From NCBI RefSeq assembly GCF_010450875.1, contig NZ_CP048422.1:2949001-3013000 (forward strand): 64,000 bases of DNA, given 5' to 3'. The position numbers and the translations under genes were made by a program. Under the pieces are notes generated by a model, which was not told where the DNA came from, made no database searches, and was given only the letters and a program-made list of their open reading frames with translations. This stretch comes from Sphingomonas insulae. Its GTDB lineage: Bacteria; Pseudomonadota; Alphaproteobacteria; Sphingomonadales; Sphingomonadaceae. Each line of letters starts with the position of its first letter. Position 1 is the first letter of the stretch. Shown here piece after piece: positions 8,879-17,251 of this stretch.

Positions 8879-9961
8879 ATGACCGGTTCCCCTGTCCGCT
8901 ATGCACCCGACGTCGAGCAGAAGCAGCCCGATGAAGCTGATACCATCCAGCAGCTCAACGAGGCGTTCGACGTCATCCTAGAACGGACGGCGGAGGATTA
9001 CGGCCATGCGGTCCGCTCCGTCCATGCCAAGGCGCATGGCGTCTTGAAGGGCGAACTCGTCATCGACGATGCCCTGCCGCCGGAACTTGCGCAGGGAGCG
9101 TTCGCCTCTCCCGGCACGCATGAGGCACTCATCCGCATCTCGACCAATGCCGGCGACATCCTACGCGATGGCATCAGCCTGCCACGGGGCCTCGCGATCA
9201 AGGTTTTCGACGTGAAGGGTGAGCGCCTTCCTGGTGCGGATGGAACGGCACAGGATTTCGTCACCAACAACGGCAAGGTGTTCGTGGCGAAGGACGCCAA
9301 GACCTTCCTCGGCAACGTCAAGATACTGGCGAAGACGACCGACCGAATGGAGGGGACCAAGGAGGTGCTCTCAACGGCATTGCGTGGCGTGCACAACGCC
9401 CTGGAGGCGGTCGGGCTCTCCAGTCCGAAGGTCGACACGCTGGGCGGCACGCCCAACGTCGATCCGTTGGGCGAAACCTACAATTCGGTCACGCCGTATC
9501 GGTGGGGCGACTACATCGCCAAATATCGCCTCGTGCCGATTGCGCCCGATCAGGTCGCGCTGACCGGCCGCATCGTAGAGGCGGCCGACCGACCCGATGC
9601 GATCCGCGAGGATGTGCGGGTTGAGATGGAACGGCTCGATGCGGAATGGGAATTCCAGGTCCAGCTTTGCCGCGACCTCGAAAAGCAGCCGATCGAAGAC
9701 CCCACGGTCGAATGGGACGAGGAGGTCTCGCCGTTCCAGCGCGTCGCCGTGTTGCGCGTACCGGCGCAGGATAGCTGGAATCCGGCCCAGGTGCGCAAGA
9801 TCGATGAGGAAACACGCTTCAGCATCTGGACCGGGCTCGCGGCACATCGGCCGCTCGGCAACGTCAACCGTGCGCGCAACGAGACCTACCGTCACTCCGC
9901 GGACTTCAGGGCGAGCGTGAACGGCTGCCCCTATCACGAGCCGACCAGCGCAAACGCCTGA
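8879..9961 (+). CDS. Catalase-fold haem protein, first copy
   Basis: A 360-residue member of the catalase-related y4iL-like group. It has the catalase core without the full-length N- and C-terminal parts of classical catalases. It shows GHAVRSVHAKAHG (about 42-54), bearing the presumed distal His, PRGLAIKVFDV, and an AQDFVTNNG segment typical of the fold. Its paralogue at 13764-14849 shares the same block order, such as PPELAQG-F and HRPLG. Peroxide or organic-peroxide turnover is likely but not shown. It precedes the alcohol dehydrogenase by 25 bases and is probably co-transcribed with it. Confidence 0.85.
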   Translation: MTGSPVRYAPDVEQKQPDEADTIQQLNEAFDVILERTAEDYGHAVRSVHAKAHGVLKGELVIDDALPPELAQGAFASPGTHEALIRISTNAGDILRDGISLPRGLAIKVFDVKGERLPGADGTAQDFVTNNGKVFVAKDAKTFLGNVKILAKTTDRMEGTKEVLSTALRGVHNALEAVGLSSPKVDTLGGTPNVDPLGETYNSVTPYRWGDYIAKYRLVPIAPDQVALTGRIVEAADRPDAIREDVRVEMERLDAEWEFQVQLCRDLEKQPIEDPTVEWDEEVSPFQRVAVLRVPAQDSWNPAQVRKIDEETRFSIWTGLAAHRPLGNVNRARNETYRHSADFRASVNGCPYHEPTSANA

Positions 9962-9986
9962 TTAATCGAAACAAGGAATACACAGG

Positions 9987-11093
9987 ATGACCAAGGCCCT
10001 CGGCTACGCCGCCAAGCATTCGTTCAGCCGCCTGAAGCCCCTCGAGTTCGATCGCCCCGAGCCGAAGGCCAACGAGGTGCAGATAGACGTCCTCTATTGC
10101 GGCGTCTGCCATTCCGACATTCACCAGGTCGAGAACGACTGGGGCAATACGGTCTATCCCTGCATGCCGGGCCATGAGATCATTGGCCGCGTCTCGGCTG
10201 CCGGTGCAAGCGTTTCGCGGCACAAGGTCGGCGACCTCGTCGGGGTCGGCTGCATGATCGACAGCTGCCGGCAGTGCGAGCCCTGCCGCGAGGGCGACGA
10301 GCATCATTGCGAGGGGCATAACAGCTGGCTGGCGACCTACAACGGCCCGATGAAGCCCGCCGCGCAGACCGAGGATGGGGTCAATACCTACGCCGAGGAC
10401 AACACCTATGGCGGCTATTCGAACGTCATCGTGATTCCGGAGGATTTCGTCCTGAAGGTGCCCGAAAGCCTGCCGATCGAAGCGGCGGCGCCGATCCTGT
10501 GCGCCGGCGTCACCACCTATTCGCCGCTCAAGCACTGGGGCGTGAAGGCGGGCGACAAGGTCGGCATCGTCGGTCTCGGCGGGCTGGGCCACATGGCGGT
10601 GAAGCTCGCGATCGCGATGGGCGCCGACGTCACGGTGTTCACGACCGACAAGGACAAGGTCGAGCCGGGCAAGGCGCTGGGCGCCAGCCGAGTCGTGATC
10701 GAGGGCGACAAGGACGCCTACAAGGAACTTGAGCTCAGCTTCGACTTCATCCTTTCGACCATCCCGGAAAAGCACAAAGTCGACCCGTTCATCACGCTCC
10801 TGAAGCGCAATGCGACCTATTGCGCGGTCGGTGCGCTCGATCAGATCCCCGGCTACAATAACCAGGAACTCATCATGCACCGCCGGACGCTGGCGGGCTC
10901 GCTGATCGGGTCGATCGCCGAGACGCAGGAGGTGCTCGACTTCTGCGCCGAGAAGGGCGTCGCGCCCGACGTCCAGGTGATCGACATCCAGGACGTCAAT
11001 GCGGCCTACAAGAAGGTCAAAAACGAGGACGTGCGGTTCCGCTATGTCATCGACATGGCCAGTCTGAAGCGCGAGATGGACGAGGCCGCCTGA
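9987..11093 (+). CDS. Zinc-dependent NAD(P)-alcohol dehydrogenase (CAD type)
   Basis: Medium-chain dehydrogenase of the cinnamyl-alcohol/YahK type, 368 residues. The catalytic zinc site is CGVCHSDIH (from Cys38) and GHE (61-63). The structural zinc cysteines form a cluster at about 92-111 (CMIDSCRQCEPCREGDEHHC), and the nucleotide fold GLGGLGHMAVKLA is near 190. It probably reduces or oxidises aldehydes and alcohols. Its stop overlaps the next start (TGATG), indicating coupling. Confidence 0.92.
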   Translation: MTKALGYAAKHSFSRLKPLEFDRPEPKANEVQIDVLYCGVCHSDIHQVENDWGNTVYPCMPGHEIIGRVSAAGASVSRHKVGDLVGVGCMIDSCRQCEPCREGDEHHCEGHNSWLATYNGPMKPAAQTEDGVNTYAEDNTYGGYSNVIVIPEDFVLKVPESLPIEAAAPILCAGVTTYSPLKHWGVKAGDKVGIVGLGGLGHMAVKLAIAMGADVTVFTTDKDKVEPGKALGASRVVIEGDKDAYKELELSFDFILSTIPEKHKVDPFITLLKRNATYCAVGALDQIPGYNNQELIMHRRTLAGSLIGSIAETQEVLDFCAEKGVAPDVQVIDIQDVNAAYKKVKNEDVRFRYVIDMASLKREMDEAA

Positions 11094-11707
11094 TGCGCGC
11101 GCCTCCATTTCCTCCGGCAGACATGCCGGAGGATCTCCGCTCGCTGCACGATGAGATGAGCGGATATATCGCCGAGCACCTCAAGGGATTCGTGTCCCGT
11201 CGGACCGATGGCGCGCTCATCGGACCATTCGCACCGATGCTCCGCTTCCCGGCATTCGGTCGCGCCGCCTGGGTCTACACAAAGGCGCTGATCGACAATG
11301 CGAGCCTTCCCAAGGCAGCGCACGAGGTAGCGATCCTCGCCACCGGCGCGGCTATGAATTCCCGTTATGAACTTTACGCGCACGAACGGGTCGGCGAGGC
11401 CGCCGGGCTGTCGAACGAGAAGATTGCCACGATCGCAGCAGGCCAGCGGCCCACCGATCTCACCGAAGAAGAACAGGCCGCCTATGACGTGGCGGCGACC
11501 TTGGCCGGTGGATGCCAGTTACCCGCCTCTACTTATGGTCGCGCCGTTCGCGCGTTCGGCGAAGATCAGACCGCAGAGCTGATCTACCTCGTCGGAGGTT
11601 ATTGCCTCGTGTCGCTGCTGCTCAACGCATACGACATGTCCGTGCCCGGCCGCGAGGAGGGCTTGCCCAACGATGCCCGAGAGGAAGCGGCCGGGGACCG
11701 ATCGTGA
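11093..11707 (+). CDS. Carboxymuconolactone-decarboxylase-family protein
   Basis: A 204-residue all-helical protein of the CMD/AhpD superfamily. The family segment NSRYELYAHERVGEAAGL places His where proton-transfer residues lie. The CxxC pair that gives AhpD its peroxidase activity is missing, so a decarboxylase-like or isomerase-like role is more plausible than alkylhydroperoxidase. The start overlaps the preceding stop by one base, and its own stop overlaps the next GTG as GTGA. Confidence 0.8.
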   Translation: MRAPPFPPADMPEDLRSLHDEMSGYIAEHLKGFVSRRTDGALIGPFAPMLRFPAFGRAAWVYTKALIDNASLPKAAHEVAILATGAAMNSRYELYAHERVGEAAGLSNEKIATIAAGQRPTDLTEEEQAAYDVAATLAGGCQLPASTYGRAVRAFGEDQTAELIYLVGGYCLVSLLLNAYDMSVPGREEGLPNDAREEAAGDRS

Positions 11708-13752
11708 GCGGCGACCAAGGTTTGGCATACTTTGCGACCGACACACTCGACATCGTTTATCGCGACCAGGGCCCGCGGGACGGCACGGTAGTCGTGTTGC
11801 TCCATGGCTGGCCGGACGATGCCTCGACATGGGAGCATGTCGCAGGACGCCTGAACGAGGCTGGCCTGCGTACGATCGTGCCGACGCTTCGTGGCTTTGG
11901 GGCGACGCGGTTTCGGGACGATGCATCGCCCCGGACCGGTAATAGCGCGATCCATGCAATGGACGTGGTCGCGCTGCTTGACGGCTTGGAGATCGACCGG
12001 TTCATGGTGGCCGGTCACGATTGGGGATCGAACATCGCTGAAGCGCTTGCGGTAGGCTGGCCAGAGCGGGTGGAACGGCTGGCGATGCTGTCGACCCCGC
12101 CCCGGCTCGGCGGCATGGCGAATCCGCCCTTCGAGCAGACCCAGCGGCAATGGTATCACTGGTTTATGGCGACCGCGCGCGGGGCGGAGGCGGTCCGTGC
12201 AGACCGCCGCGGCTTCGCCCATCTCCACTGGGTCAATTGGTCGCCGCCTGGCTGGTTTGACGAAGCAACGTTCGCTCGTGTCGCGCGGTCGTTCGACAAT
12301 CCCGACTGGGTCGACGTGACGCTCCATAGCTATCGTTCCCGGTGGGATGAAGCGGCGCCCGACCCGGGCAGTGCATGGCTGGAGGAGAAGGTGAAAGCGG
12401 CTCAGACCCTGTCGCTGCCAACGCTTTACCTCCATGGAGATGCGGATGGTGTAAACCCGCCCTCTACAGCTGAGGACGTCCCCTCGAAGTTCGCCGGCCC
12501 GTTCGCGCCCGTCACGCTGGCAAGCGTGGGTCACTTCCCGCAGCGCGAGAACCCGGAGGCGGTCGTCCGCCACCTTCTCACCCTCTTTACCGGCGACCCC
12601 GCCGCGCTCACCGATACGACCGACAGGAGCCTGACCATGAAGAAAGCCGCCCCCTATGCCGCCGGGATCGCCGCCATCGGCCTAGTCGCCGCTGCCGCAG
12701 CCGGCGTCGCCCATGCCCAGGGACGCAGCGCACAGCTGACCCAGGTGGCGCAGTTCGATCATCAGGCGACCGGCGTCGCCGTGACCGAGGATGGCCGTCG
12801 CTTCGTCAACTTTCCCCGCTGGACCGACGACGCGCCCATCTCGGTTGCCGAGGTGATGAAGGACGGATCCTTGCGTCCCTATCCCGACGCCAAGTGGAAC
12901 AGCTGGCGCAACGCCCGCGCCAACGAACTGCCGGTCGGTGATTATTTCGTCTGCGTGCAGTCGATCGTACCCGATGGCCATGGCAACCTCTGGGTGCTGG
13001 ATCCTGGCGCGCCCGGAAACGAGAAGATCCTCGAAGGCGCGCCCAAGCTCGTCCGCATCGATCTGTCATCGAACACCGTGACGAAGACGATTCTGGTTCC
13101 CGGCGACGTCGCGCTGCAGGGTACCTATCTCAACGACATCCGCTTCTCGCCCGATGGCAAGACCGGCTACATCACCGACAGCGGCACGCGCGGCGCGATC
13201 ATCGTCGTCGATCTGGAAAGCGGCAAAAGCCACCGTGCGCTCGACGGGCACGCCTCGACGCAGATCGACAAGACGGTGAAGGTCACGCTGGACGGCAAGC
13301 CGCTCGTCCGTCCCGATGGCCGCCAGCCCGCCTTCGCCGCCGATGGCATCGCGATCTCCAAGGACGGCAAGACGCTCTACTATCAGGCGCTGACCGGCAA
13401 GACGCTCTATTCGATCGACACCGCCAAGCTGCGGTCGGACGTCAGCGAGACCGACAGGTCAGCTGCTGTGAAGACGGTCGCGCAGACCCACGTCGCTGAC
13501 GGCCTGTGGATGAGCAAGGCAGGCGTGCTCTACCTGACCTCACCGACCGACTATGCGATCAAGCGGCTCAACGGTGCGTCCGTCGAGACGGTGCTGACCG
13601 ACCGCCGGCTGCGCTGGCCCGACACCTTCTCCGAAGGGCGTGACGGGACGATGTACGTCACCGCCAGCCATATCCAGGACACCAACTGGTTCACGCCCGG
13701 CGCACCGCCGTCGATCAAGACGCAGCTGTTCTCCTTTACGCCCGCCAAGTGA
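11704..13752 (+). CDS. Epoxide-hydrolase-like enzyme reading in frame into a secreted Yellow-like protein
   Basis: From GTG 11704 a 682-codon frame runs without a stop. Residues about 8-300 form an alpha/beta hydrolase of the epoxide hydrolase/dehalogenase type: HGWPDD (34-39), nucleophile Asp106 in GHDWGS, and a final His in VGHFPQREN. At residue 312 a second complete protein begins with its own signal peptide. The expected hydrolase stop between about 12597 and 12636 is absent. Either a fusion is made, or most of the downstream product comes from the internal start at 12637. A signal peptide buried in mid-protein argues for the latter. Confidence 0.7.
   Translation: MSGDQGLAYFATDTLDIVYRDQGPRDGTVVVLLHGWPDDASTWEHVAGRLNEAGLRTIVPTLRGFGATRFRDDASPRTGNSAIHAMDVVALLDGLEIDRFMVAGHDWGSNIAEALAVGWPERVERLAMLSTPPRLGGMANPPFEQTQRQWYHWFMATARGAEAVRADRRGFAHLHWVNWSPPGWFDEATFARVARSFDNPDWVDVTLHSYRSRWDEAAPDPGSAWLEEKVKAAQTLSLPTLYLHGDADGVNPPSTAEDVPSKFAGPFAPVTLASVGHFPQRENPEAVVRHLLTLFTGDPAALTDTTDRSLTMKKAAPYAAGIAAIGLVAAAAAGVAHAQGRSAQLTQVAQFDHQATGVAVTEDGRRFVNFPRWTDDAPISVAEVMKDGSLRPYPDAKWNSWRNARANELPVGDYFVCVQSIVPDGHGNLWVLDPGAPGNEKILEGAPKLVRIDLSSNTVTKTILVPGDVALQGTYLNDIRFSPDGKTGYITDSGTRGAIIVVDLESGKSHRALDGHASTQIDKTVKVTLDGKPLVRPDGRQPAFAADGIAISKDGKTLYYQALTGKTLYSIDTAKLRSDVSETDRSAAVKTVAQTHVADGLWMSKAGVLYLTSPTDYAIKRLNGASVETVLTDRRLRWPDTFSEGRDGTMYVTASHIQDTNWFTPGAPPSIKTQLFSFTPAK
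12637..13752 (+). CDS. Secreted Yellow/major-royal-jelly-like beta-propeller protein (internal start)
   Basis: A 371-residue protein beginning at ATG 12637, preceded by AGGAG (12625-12629) at ideal spacing. Residues 1-27 form a signal peptide (MKK, hydrophobic stretch, AHAQ). The rest resembles bacterial Yellow/MRJP proteins, also named L-dopachrome-tautomerase-related: NLWVLDPGAP, LNDIRFSPDGKTGYITDSG and PDTFSEGRDG are recurrent propeller blades. It is in the same frame as the upstream hydrolase, with no stop between. The function is unknown; a periplasmic lactonase- or tautomerase-like activity is conceivable. Confidence 0.75.
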   Translation: MKKAAPYAAGIAAIGLVAAAAAGVAHAQGRSAQLTQVAQFDHQATGVAVTEDGRRFVNFPRWTDDAPISVAEVMKDGSLRPYPDAKWNSWRNARANELPVGDYFVCVQSIVPDGHGNLWVLDPGAPGNEKILEGAPKLVRIDLSSNTVTKTILVPGDVALQGTYLNDIRFSPDGKTGYITDSGTRGAIIVVDLESGKSHRALDGHASTQIDKTVKVTLDGKPLVRPDGRQPAFAADGIAISKDGKTLYYQALTGKTLYSIDTAKLRSDVSETDRSAAVKTVAQTHVADGLWMSKAGVLYLTSPTDYAIKRLNGASVETVLTDRRLRWPDTFSEGRDGTMYVTASHIQDTNWFTPGAPPSIKTQLFSFTPAK

Positions 13753-13763
13753 TCGGACATCCC

Positions 13764-14849
13764 ATGACTTATCTCCGCTATTCGGCCGACATCGAGACAC
13801 GCGAGCCCGATGAACAGGAGAGCATCGACGGCATCATCCAGGGTATGACCCAGGAAAGCCAGACGGTGGAGAAGCGGGACGGGCACGCGGTACGGGCAAG
13901 CCATGCCAAGAGCACGGCCTGTGTGATCGGCCAGCTCACTGTCGCGCCCGGGCTGCCGCCCGAACTCGCACAGGGCCTGTTCGCGGAGCCGGGCACGTTC
14001 GATGTCGCCGTCCGCTTCGCGCAAGGACCCGGTGAAAAGCTTGGCGACCGTGTCTCGACCCATCGCGGCATGTCGATCAAGGTGTTCGGCGTCGAGGGCG
14101 CCAAGCTGCCTGGCCATGACGCACCGACGCAGGACTTCGTTCTCGCCAGCGGGACAACCTTTCCGGCGGGGACCGCCGGGGGCTTCCTCTCGCAAGCCAA
14201 GAAGATAGGCTTGACGGTTCCCATGCCTGAGGGAGTGAAGAGCGCGGCCGCCTCTGTCGCTCGCAACATCAACAAGGTGCTGAACGCCGTTGGTGCGGGT
14301 CCAAGCGCGAAGCTGGACTTCTATGGCCACCCCTTCAGCCACCCGCTGGTCGAGGAATATTTCAGCCAGTGCCCGGTGCGCTACGGCGACCATGTCGCGA
14401 AGATCGGGGCCTTTCCCGTTTCAGCCGAGCAACATGCGCTCGCCGATTGGCAGCTCGACCCGCATCAGGATGAGGATGGCTTCCGCCATGCCGCGGTCGA
14501 TTACTTCGAAGGCAACGACGCAGTGTTCGAGCTTCGGGCGCAGCTGTGGACCGATGCCGGGACGCAGCCGATCGAGGACACCTCCGTCGATTGGCCGACA
14601 AGCGAAAGCCCATATTGTACCGTCGCCACGATCCGACTGCCGCGGCAGTCGGCCTATGGTCCCGACCGCGTCCGCTACTTCGACGAGGTGATGACGTTCC
14701 GCCCGGCCCATAGCCTTGAGGTCCATCGCCCGCTGGGCGGCGTAATGCGCGCGCGCATGCAGGTCTACCAGGCGCTCAGCGACTTCCGTCACCGTGAGAA
14801 CGGCATCGCCGCCGCCAACACCGTTACCATCCAGGACATTCCAGCCTGA
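13764..14849 (+). CDS. Catalase-fold haem protein, second copy
   Basis: A 361-residue paralogue of the gene at 8879, with the same order of blocks: RDGHAVRASHAK, PPELAQGLF, HRGMSIKVFGV, TQDFV and the late HRPLGG. The ATG at 13764 aligns with the start of the paralogue. A GTG at 13749 overlapping the previous stop would add only five residues. Having two diverged copies in one cluster suggests separate substrates or conditions. Haem binding is inferred from the fold. Confidence 0.85.
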   Translation: MTYLRYSADIETREPDEQESIDGIIQGMTQESQTVEKRDGHAVRASHAKSTACVIGQLTVAPGLPPELAQGLFAEPGTFDVAVRFAQGPGEKLGDRVSTHRGMSIKVFGVEGAKLPGHDAPTQDFVLASGTTFPAGTAGGFLSQAKKIGLTVPMPEGVKSAAASVARNINKVLNAVGAGPSAKLDFYGHPFSHPLVEEYFSQCPVRYGDHVAKIGAFPVSAEQHALADWQLDPHQDEDGFRHAAVDYFEGNDAVFELRAQLWTDAGTQPIEDTSVDWPTSESPYCTVATIRLPRQSAYGPDRVRYFDEVMTFRPAHSLEVHRPLGGVMRARMQVYQALSDFRHRENGIAAANTVTIQDIPA

Positions 14850-14886
14850 GCTGAACACCAGTCCTGACGACAGTGAGAGGACAATC

Positions 14887-14931
14887 ATGAAGCTGCAAGG
14901 CAACCACGACGCTCAGGCGGGGAATGCATAA
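14887..14931 (+). CDS. 14-codon leader or remnant reading frame
   Basis: ATG 14887 follows a GAGAGGA site and encodes MKLQGNHDAQAGNA. Its TAA overlaps the ATG of the next gene as TAATG. MKLQG is a common opening of short-chain dehydrogenases, so it may be the stump of a deleted SDR gene. It could also simply couple translation into the next gene. Real expression is uncertain. Confidence 0.25.
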   Translation: MKLQGNHDAQAGNA

Positions 14932-15692
14932 TGGCGCGCTTTTCCAACAAGGTCATCGTCATCACGGGTGCCGCCTCGGGGATCGGTGAAGGGGTCGCGC
15001 GTCGCTTCGCTGAGGAAGGCGCAACGCTGGTATTGAGCGACATCGACAAGGCCGCGCTCGACAAGCTGGCGGGCGAACTGCACGGCACAGTCGAAACCCG
15101 CGAGACCGACGTGTCCGATCACGCTGCATGCGAGACGCTCGTCCAGGCTGCGATCGATCGCTTCGGTCGGATAGACGTGCTGGTTAACGACGCGGGCGTC
15201 GATCATCTCGGCAAAGTCGATGAAGGCGACTTCGCCGAATTCACCAAGGTGATTGAGACCGACCTCTACGGCGTCGTTCACATGAGCCGCGCGGCGATCC
15301 CCCATCTGCGCCAATCGAAAGGCTGCATCGTCAATGTGTCGTCGGTGTCCGGGCTGGGCGGCGACTGGAACCATAGCTTCTACTGCGCGGCAAAGGGCGC
15401 AGTGAGCAACTTCACCCGTGCGCTGGCGATGGACGAGGCGAAGCACGGCGTCCGCGTCAACGCGGTCAACCCGTCGCTCACCTACACCGCGCTGACCGCG
15501 GGCATGAAGGAGCAGCCCGAGTTGATCACCAAGTTCGAAGAACGCATCCCATTGGGCCGCGGTGCCGAGCCCGCCGACATTGCGGGGGTAATCGCGTTCC
15601 TCGCGAGTGAGGATGCGCATTTCGTGACGGGCGTGAACCTGCCAGTCGATGGCGGCCTTACTGCCTCAAACGGGCAACCGCCGCTGTCTTGA
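14931..15692 (+). CDS. Short-chain dehydrogenase/reductase
   Basis: Classical 253-residue SDR. The cofactor motif TGAASGIGEG is near residue 13, followed by NDAGV, the catalytic Ser in VNVSSVSG, and the Tyr and Lys in YCAAKGA. The C-terminal VTGVNLPVDGG is typical. An acidic residue after the second strand (LSDID) favours NAD over NADP. It is the last gene of the 7.7-15.7 kb run; the substrate is not deducible. Confidence 0.9.
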   Translation: MARFSNKVIVITGAASGIGEGVARRFAEEGATLVLSDIDKAALDKLAGELHGTVETRETDVSDHAACETLVQAAIDRFGRIDVLVNDAGVDHLGKVDEGDFAEFTKVIETDLYGVVHMSRAAIPHLRQSKGCIVNVSSVSGLGGDWNHSFYCAAKGAVSNFTRALAMDEAKHGVRVNAVNPSLTYTALTAGMKEQPELITKFEERIPLGRGAEPADIAGVIAFLASEDAHFVTGVNLPVDGGLTASNGQPPLS

Positions 15693-16061
15693 TGGATGTG
15701 AGGTGGGCCCTAGCGCCCGCCCACTATTCGGGATGTGAGCATGCCCCTGATGCCAGATTCATTAAAGGGCAAATTGCTCAAGCCGATTGATTCACGTCGC
15801 AGCAATTTGACCCATTTGCAGACGTTCGCGGACTGTTTGCGGCTCCCCGATTTCGGTTGTTTGTTCGTCTCCGCCATCGCCGACCTAAGTGGCAAAATCC
15901 CCTTCACGATGCAGGAAGCCTGCTCTGCCGGGATTGAATATTCGAATCTCCATCGTCCTGATGCGAAGTCACCCTGTTCCGTGCGCAGGGCACGATGTCG
16001 GCCGCGAGATGTTTAGGTCGTTGGGTGCGGTGGCTAAAACAGCTTTGCGAGGAACTCGACG
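15693..16061. other. Gene-free interval with dispersed repeat
   Basis: About 370 bases between the SDR and the lipoprotein gene. A short hairpin GTGGGC/GCCCAC (15703-15724) follows the SDR stop. The stretch TTGACCCATTTGCAGACGTTCG through TTTGTTCGTCTCC (15808-15868) resembles 16872-16940, pointing to a shared degenerate intergenic element. No credible gene is seen on either strand. Confidence 0.6.
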
Positions 16062-16841
16062 ATGGCAAAAACGGCGACTCTGGGGCTAATCGGACTGGCG
16101 CTGACTGGCTTGGCAGCCTGCGATCAAACGCCCACGGGTTCGACTGCGCGGACCGCGTCGAACGGTTCGGCCGACGGAGCGGCGATGCCCGCCAACGGCC
16201 CCGGCCGACTGCGCGGCACGCTCGCCACCATCGATTCGAATACCATGACGGTTACCACCTACGACGGCGCGTCGATGCCGGTGCTGCTTAACGGCCAGAC
16301 GAAATACGCTTGGGTCGTCAAATCCAGCCTCGCCACGCTCAAGAACGGCGACTTCATCGGCACCGCGACGACCGGCCCGGACAGCGACCTGAAAGCGGTC
16401 GAAATCTTGATCTTTCCTGAGGACATGCGCGGAGCCGGTGAGGGCCATTACGGCTGGGATACACCCGGAGTGAAGCAGGCAGCCGGGCAAGCGAGTGGGG
16501 CCGCCAGCGGAATGACTAATGGCACCGTAACGCAGAGCACGAAGACGAACGGCACGGTCGAGCAGAGCGCCATGACCAACGGAACCGTGCAGCAGAGCGG
16601 TATGACCAATGGCACTGTCACTGCGGCCGAGAATGGCTCGGCAACGACGAAACTGACCGTCGGCTACAAGGGCGGAACCGCGCAGGTGAGCGTCCCGGAA
16701 GGAACGCCGGTCGTACGTTTCGTACCGACCGAGAAGACATCGCTCGCGAAAGGCCAGAAGCTGTTCATCAAGCTGGCCGACGATCAGAAGAACGCGCAGT
16801 TCGTCGCGATCGGCAAGGATGGCCTGACGCCGCCGATGTAG
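16062..16841 (+). CDS. Lipoprotein with 10-residue tandem repeats
   Basis: A 259-residue envelope protein of unknown function. A signal peptide ends in the lipobox LAAC with the lipidated Cys20. Residues about 48-125 form a small beta domain (GTLATIDSNTMTVTTYDG, like DUF5666-type OB folds). Residues 150-189 hold four units of x-x-TNGTV-x-QS, and a second beta domain follows. The start ATG has GAGGAA 7 bases upstream. The two domains look related, perhaps a duplicated fold joined by the repeat linker. It is flanked by intergenic repeats on both sides and stands alone. Confidence 0.75.
   Translation: MAKTATLGLIGLALTGLAACDQTPTGSTARTASNGSADGAAMPANGPGRLRGTLATIDSNTMTVTTYDGASMPVLLNGQTKYAWVVKSSLATLKNGDFIGTATTGPDSDLKAVEILIFPEDMRGAGEGHYGWDTPGVKQAAGQASGAASGMTNGTVTQSTKTNGTVEQSAMTNGTVQQSGMTNGTVTAAENGSATTKLTVGYKGGTAQVSVPEGTPVVRFVPTEKTSLAKGQKLFIKLADDQKNAQFVAIGKDGLTPPM
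16509..16628 (+). repeat. Four 30-base coding tandem repeats
   Basis: Four in-frame units encode (G/T/A)(M/K)TNGTV(T/E/Q)(Q/A)(S/A). DNA similarity between units is high enough to allow copy-number change by slippage without breaking the frame. Confidence 0.7.
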
Positions 16842-17077
16842 CTGGGCCGTTCAAGGTGATGACGGTGGCTAGCTTGACCCAGAAGCAGACATTCGAGGCC
16901 GCCTGCCCACATCCCAACTTTTGCCGTTCGTTCATCATGGAGGCGGCGGGCCTGGAGGAGCCGCCCAAGTTGAACGAGGCGCATGGCATCGGGGGATGTG
17001 GTTCGTCCGCTCACGGGATCGCCAACAGCCATAGCCGCAGTTCGCTCTGCCACCTTTCCTGATAGGAGGTGAAGGGC

Positions 17078-17251
17078 ATGAAGCGTGCTGAGCCCGACGG
17101 GGAGGACCGCCAGTTCAAAAAGCGCCGAACTCTTGGCGGTCTTTCCGGGAGTTCTGTGACGCCTCCGTGGGGAGAGAGACAGAAGAGTGCCTCAGGGTCG
17201 GACACATTCCCCTTCTTCAAACGTCTTGCCATCCGGACGCGCACCGCATAG
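17078..17251 (+). CDS. Possible 57-residue basic protein
   Basis: ATG 17078 has AGGAGG (17064-17069) at near-ideal spacing. The product is rich in Arg, Lys and Ser and matches nothing I recognise. A 12-pair hairpin lies within the coding stretch, so the site could instead belong to a regulatory leader. Low confidence as a gene. Confidence 0.22.
   Translation: MKRAEPDGEDRQFKKRRTLGGLSGSSVTPPWGERQKSASGSDTFPFFKRLAIRTRTA
17105..17141 (+). ncRNA. Strong stem-loop of unknown role
   Basis: GACCGCCA-GTTC, loop AAAAAGCGCC, GAAC-TCT-TGGCGGTC gives 12 pairs with a 3-base bulge, followed by TTT. It lies 36 bases after an AGGAGG site and could be a structured leader element, attenuator or terminator. Confidence 0.3.

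Noticed and set aside
11093..11707. AhpD alkylhydroperoxidase
   Set aside because: The CxxC redox pair is absent, so only the wider CMD family assignment is supported.
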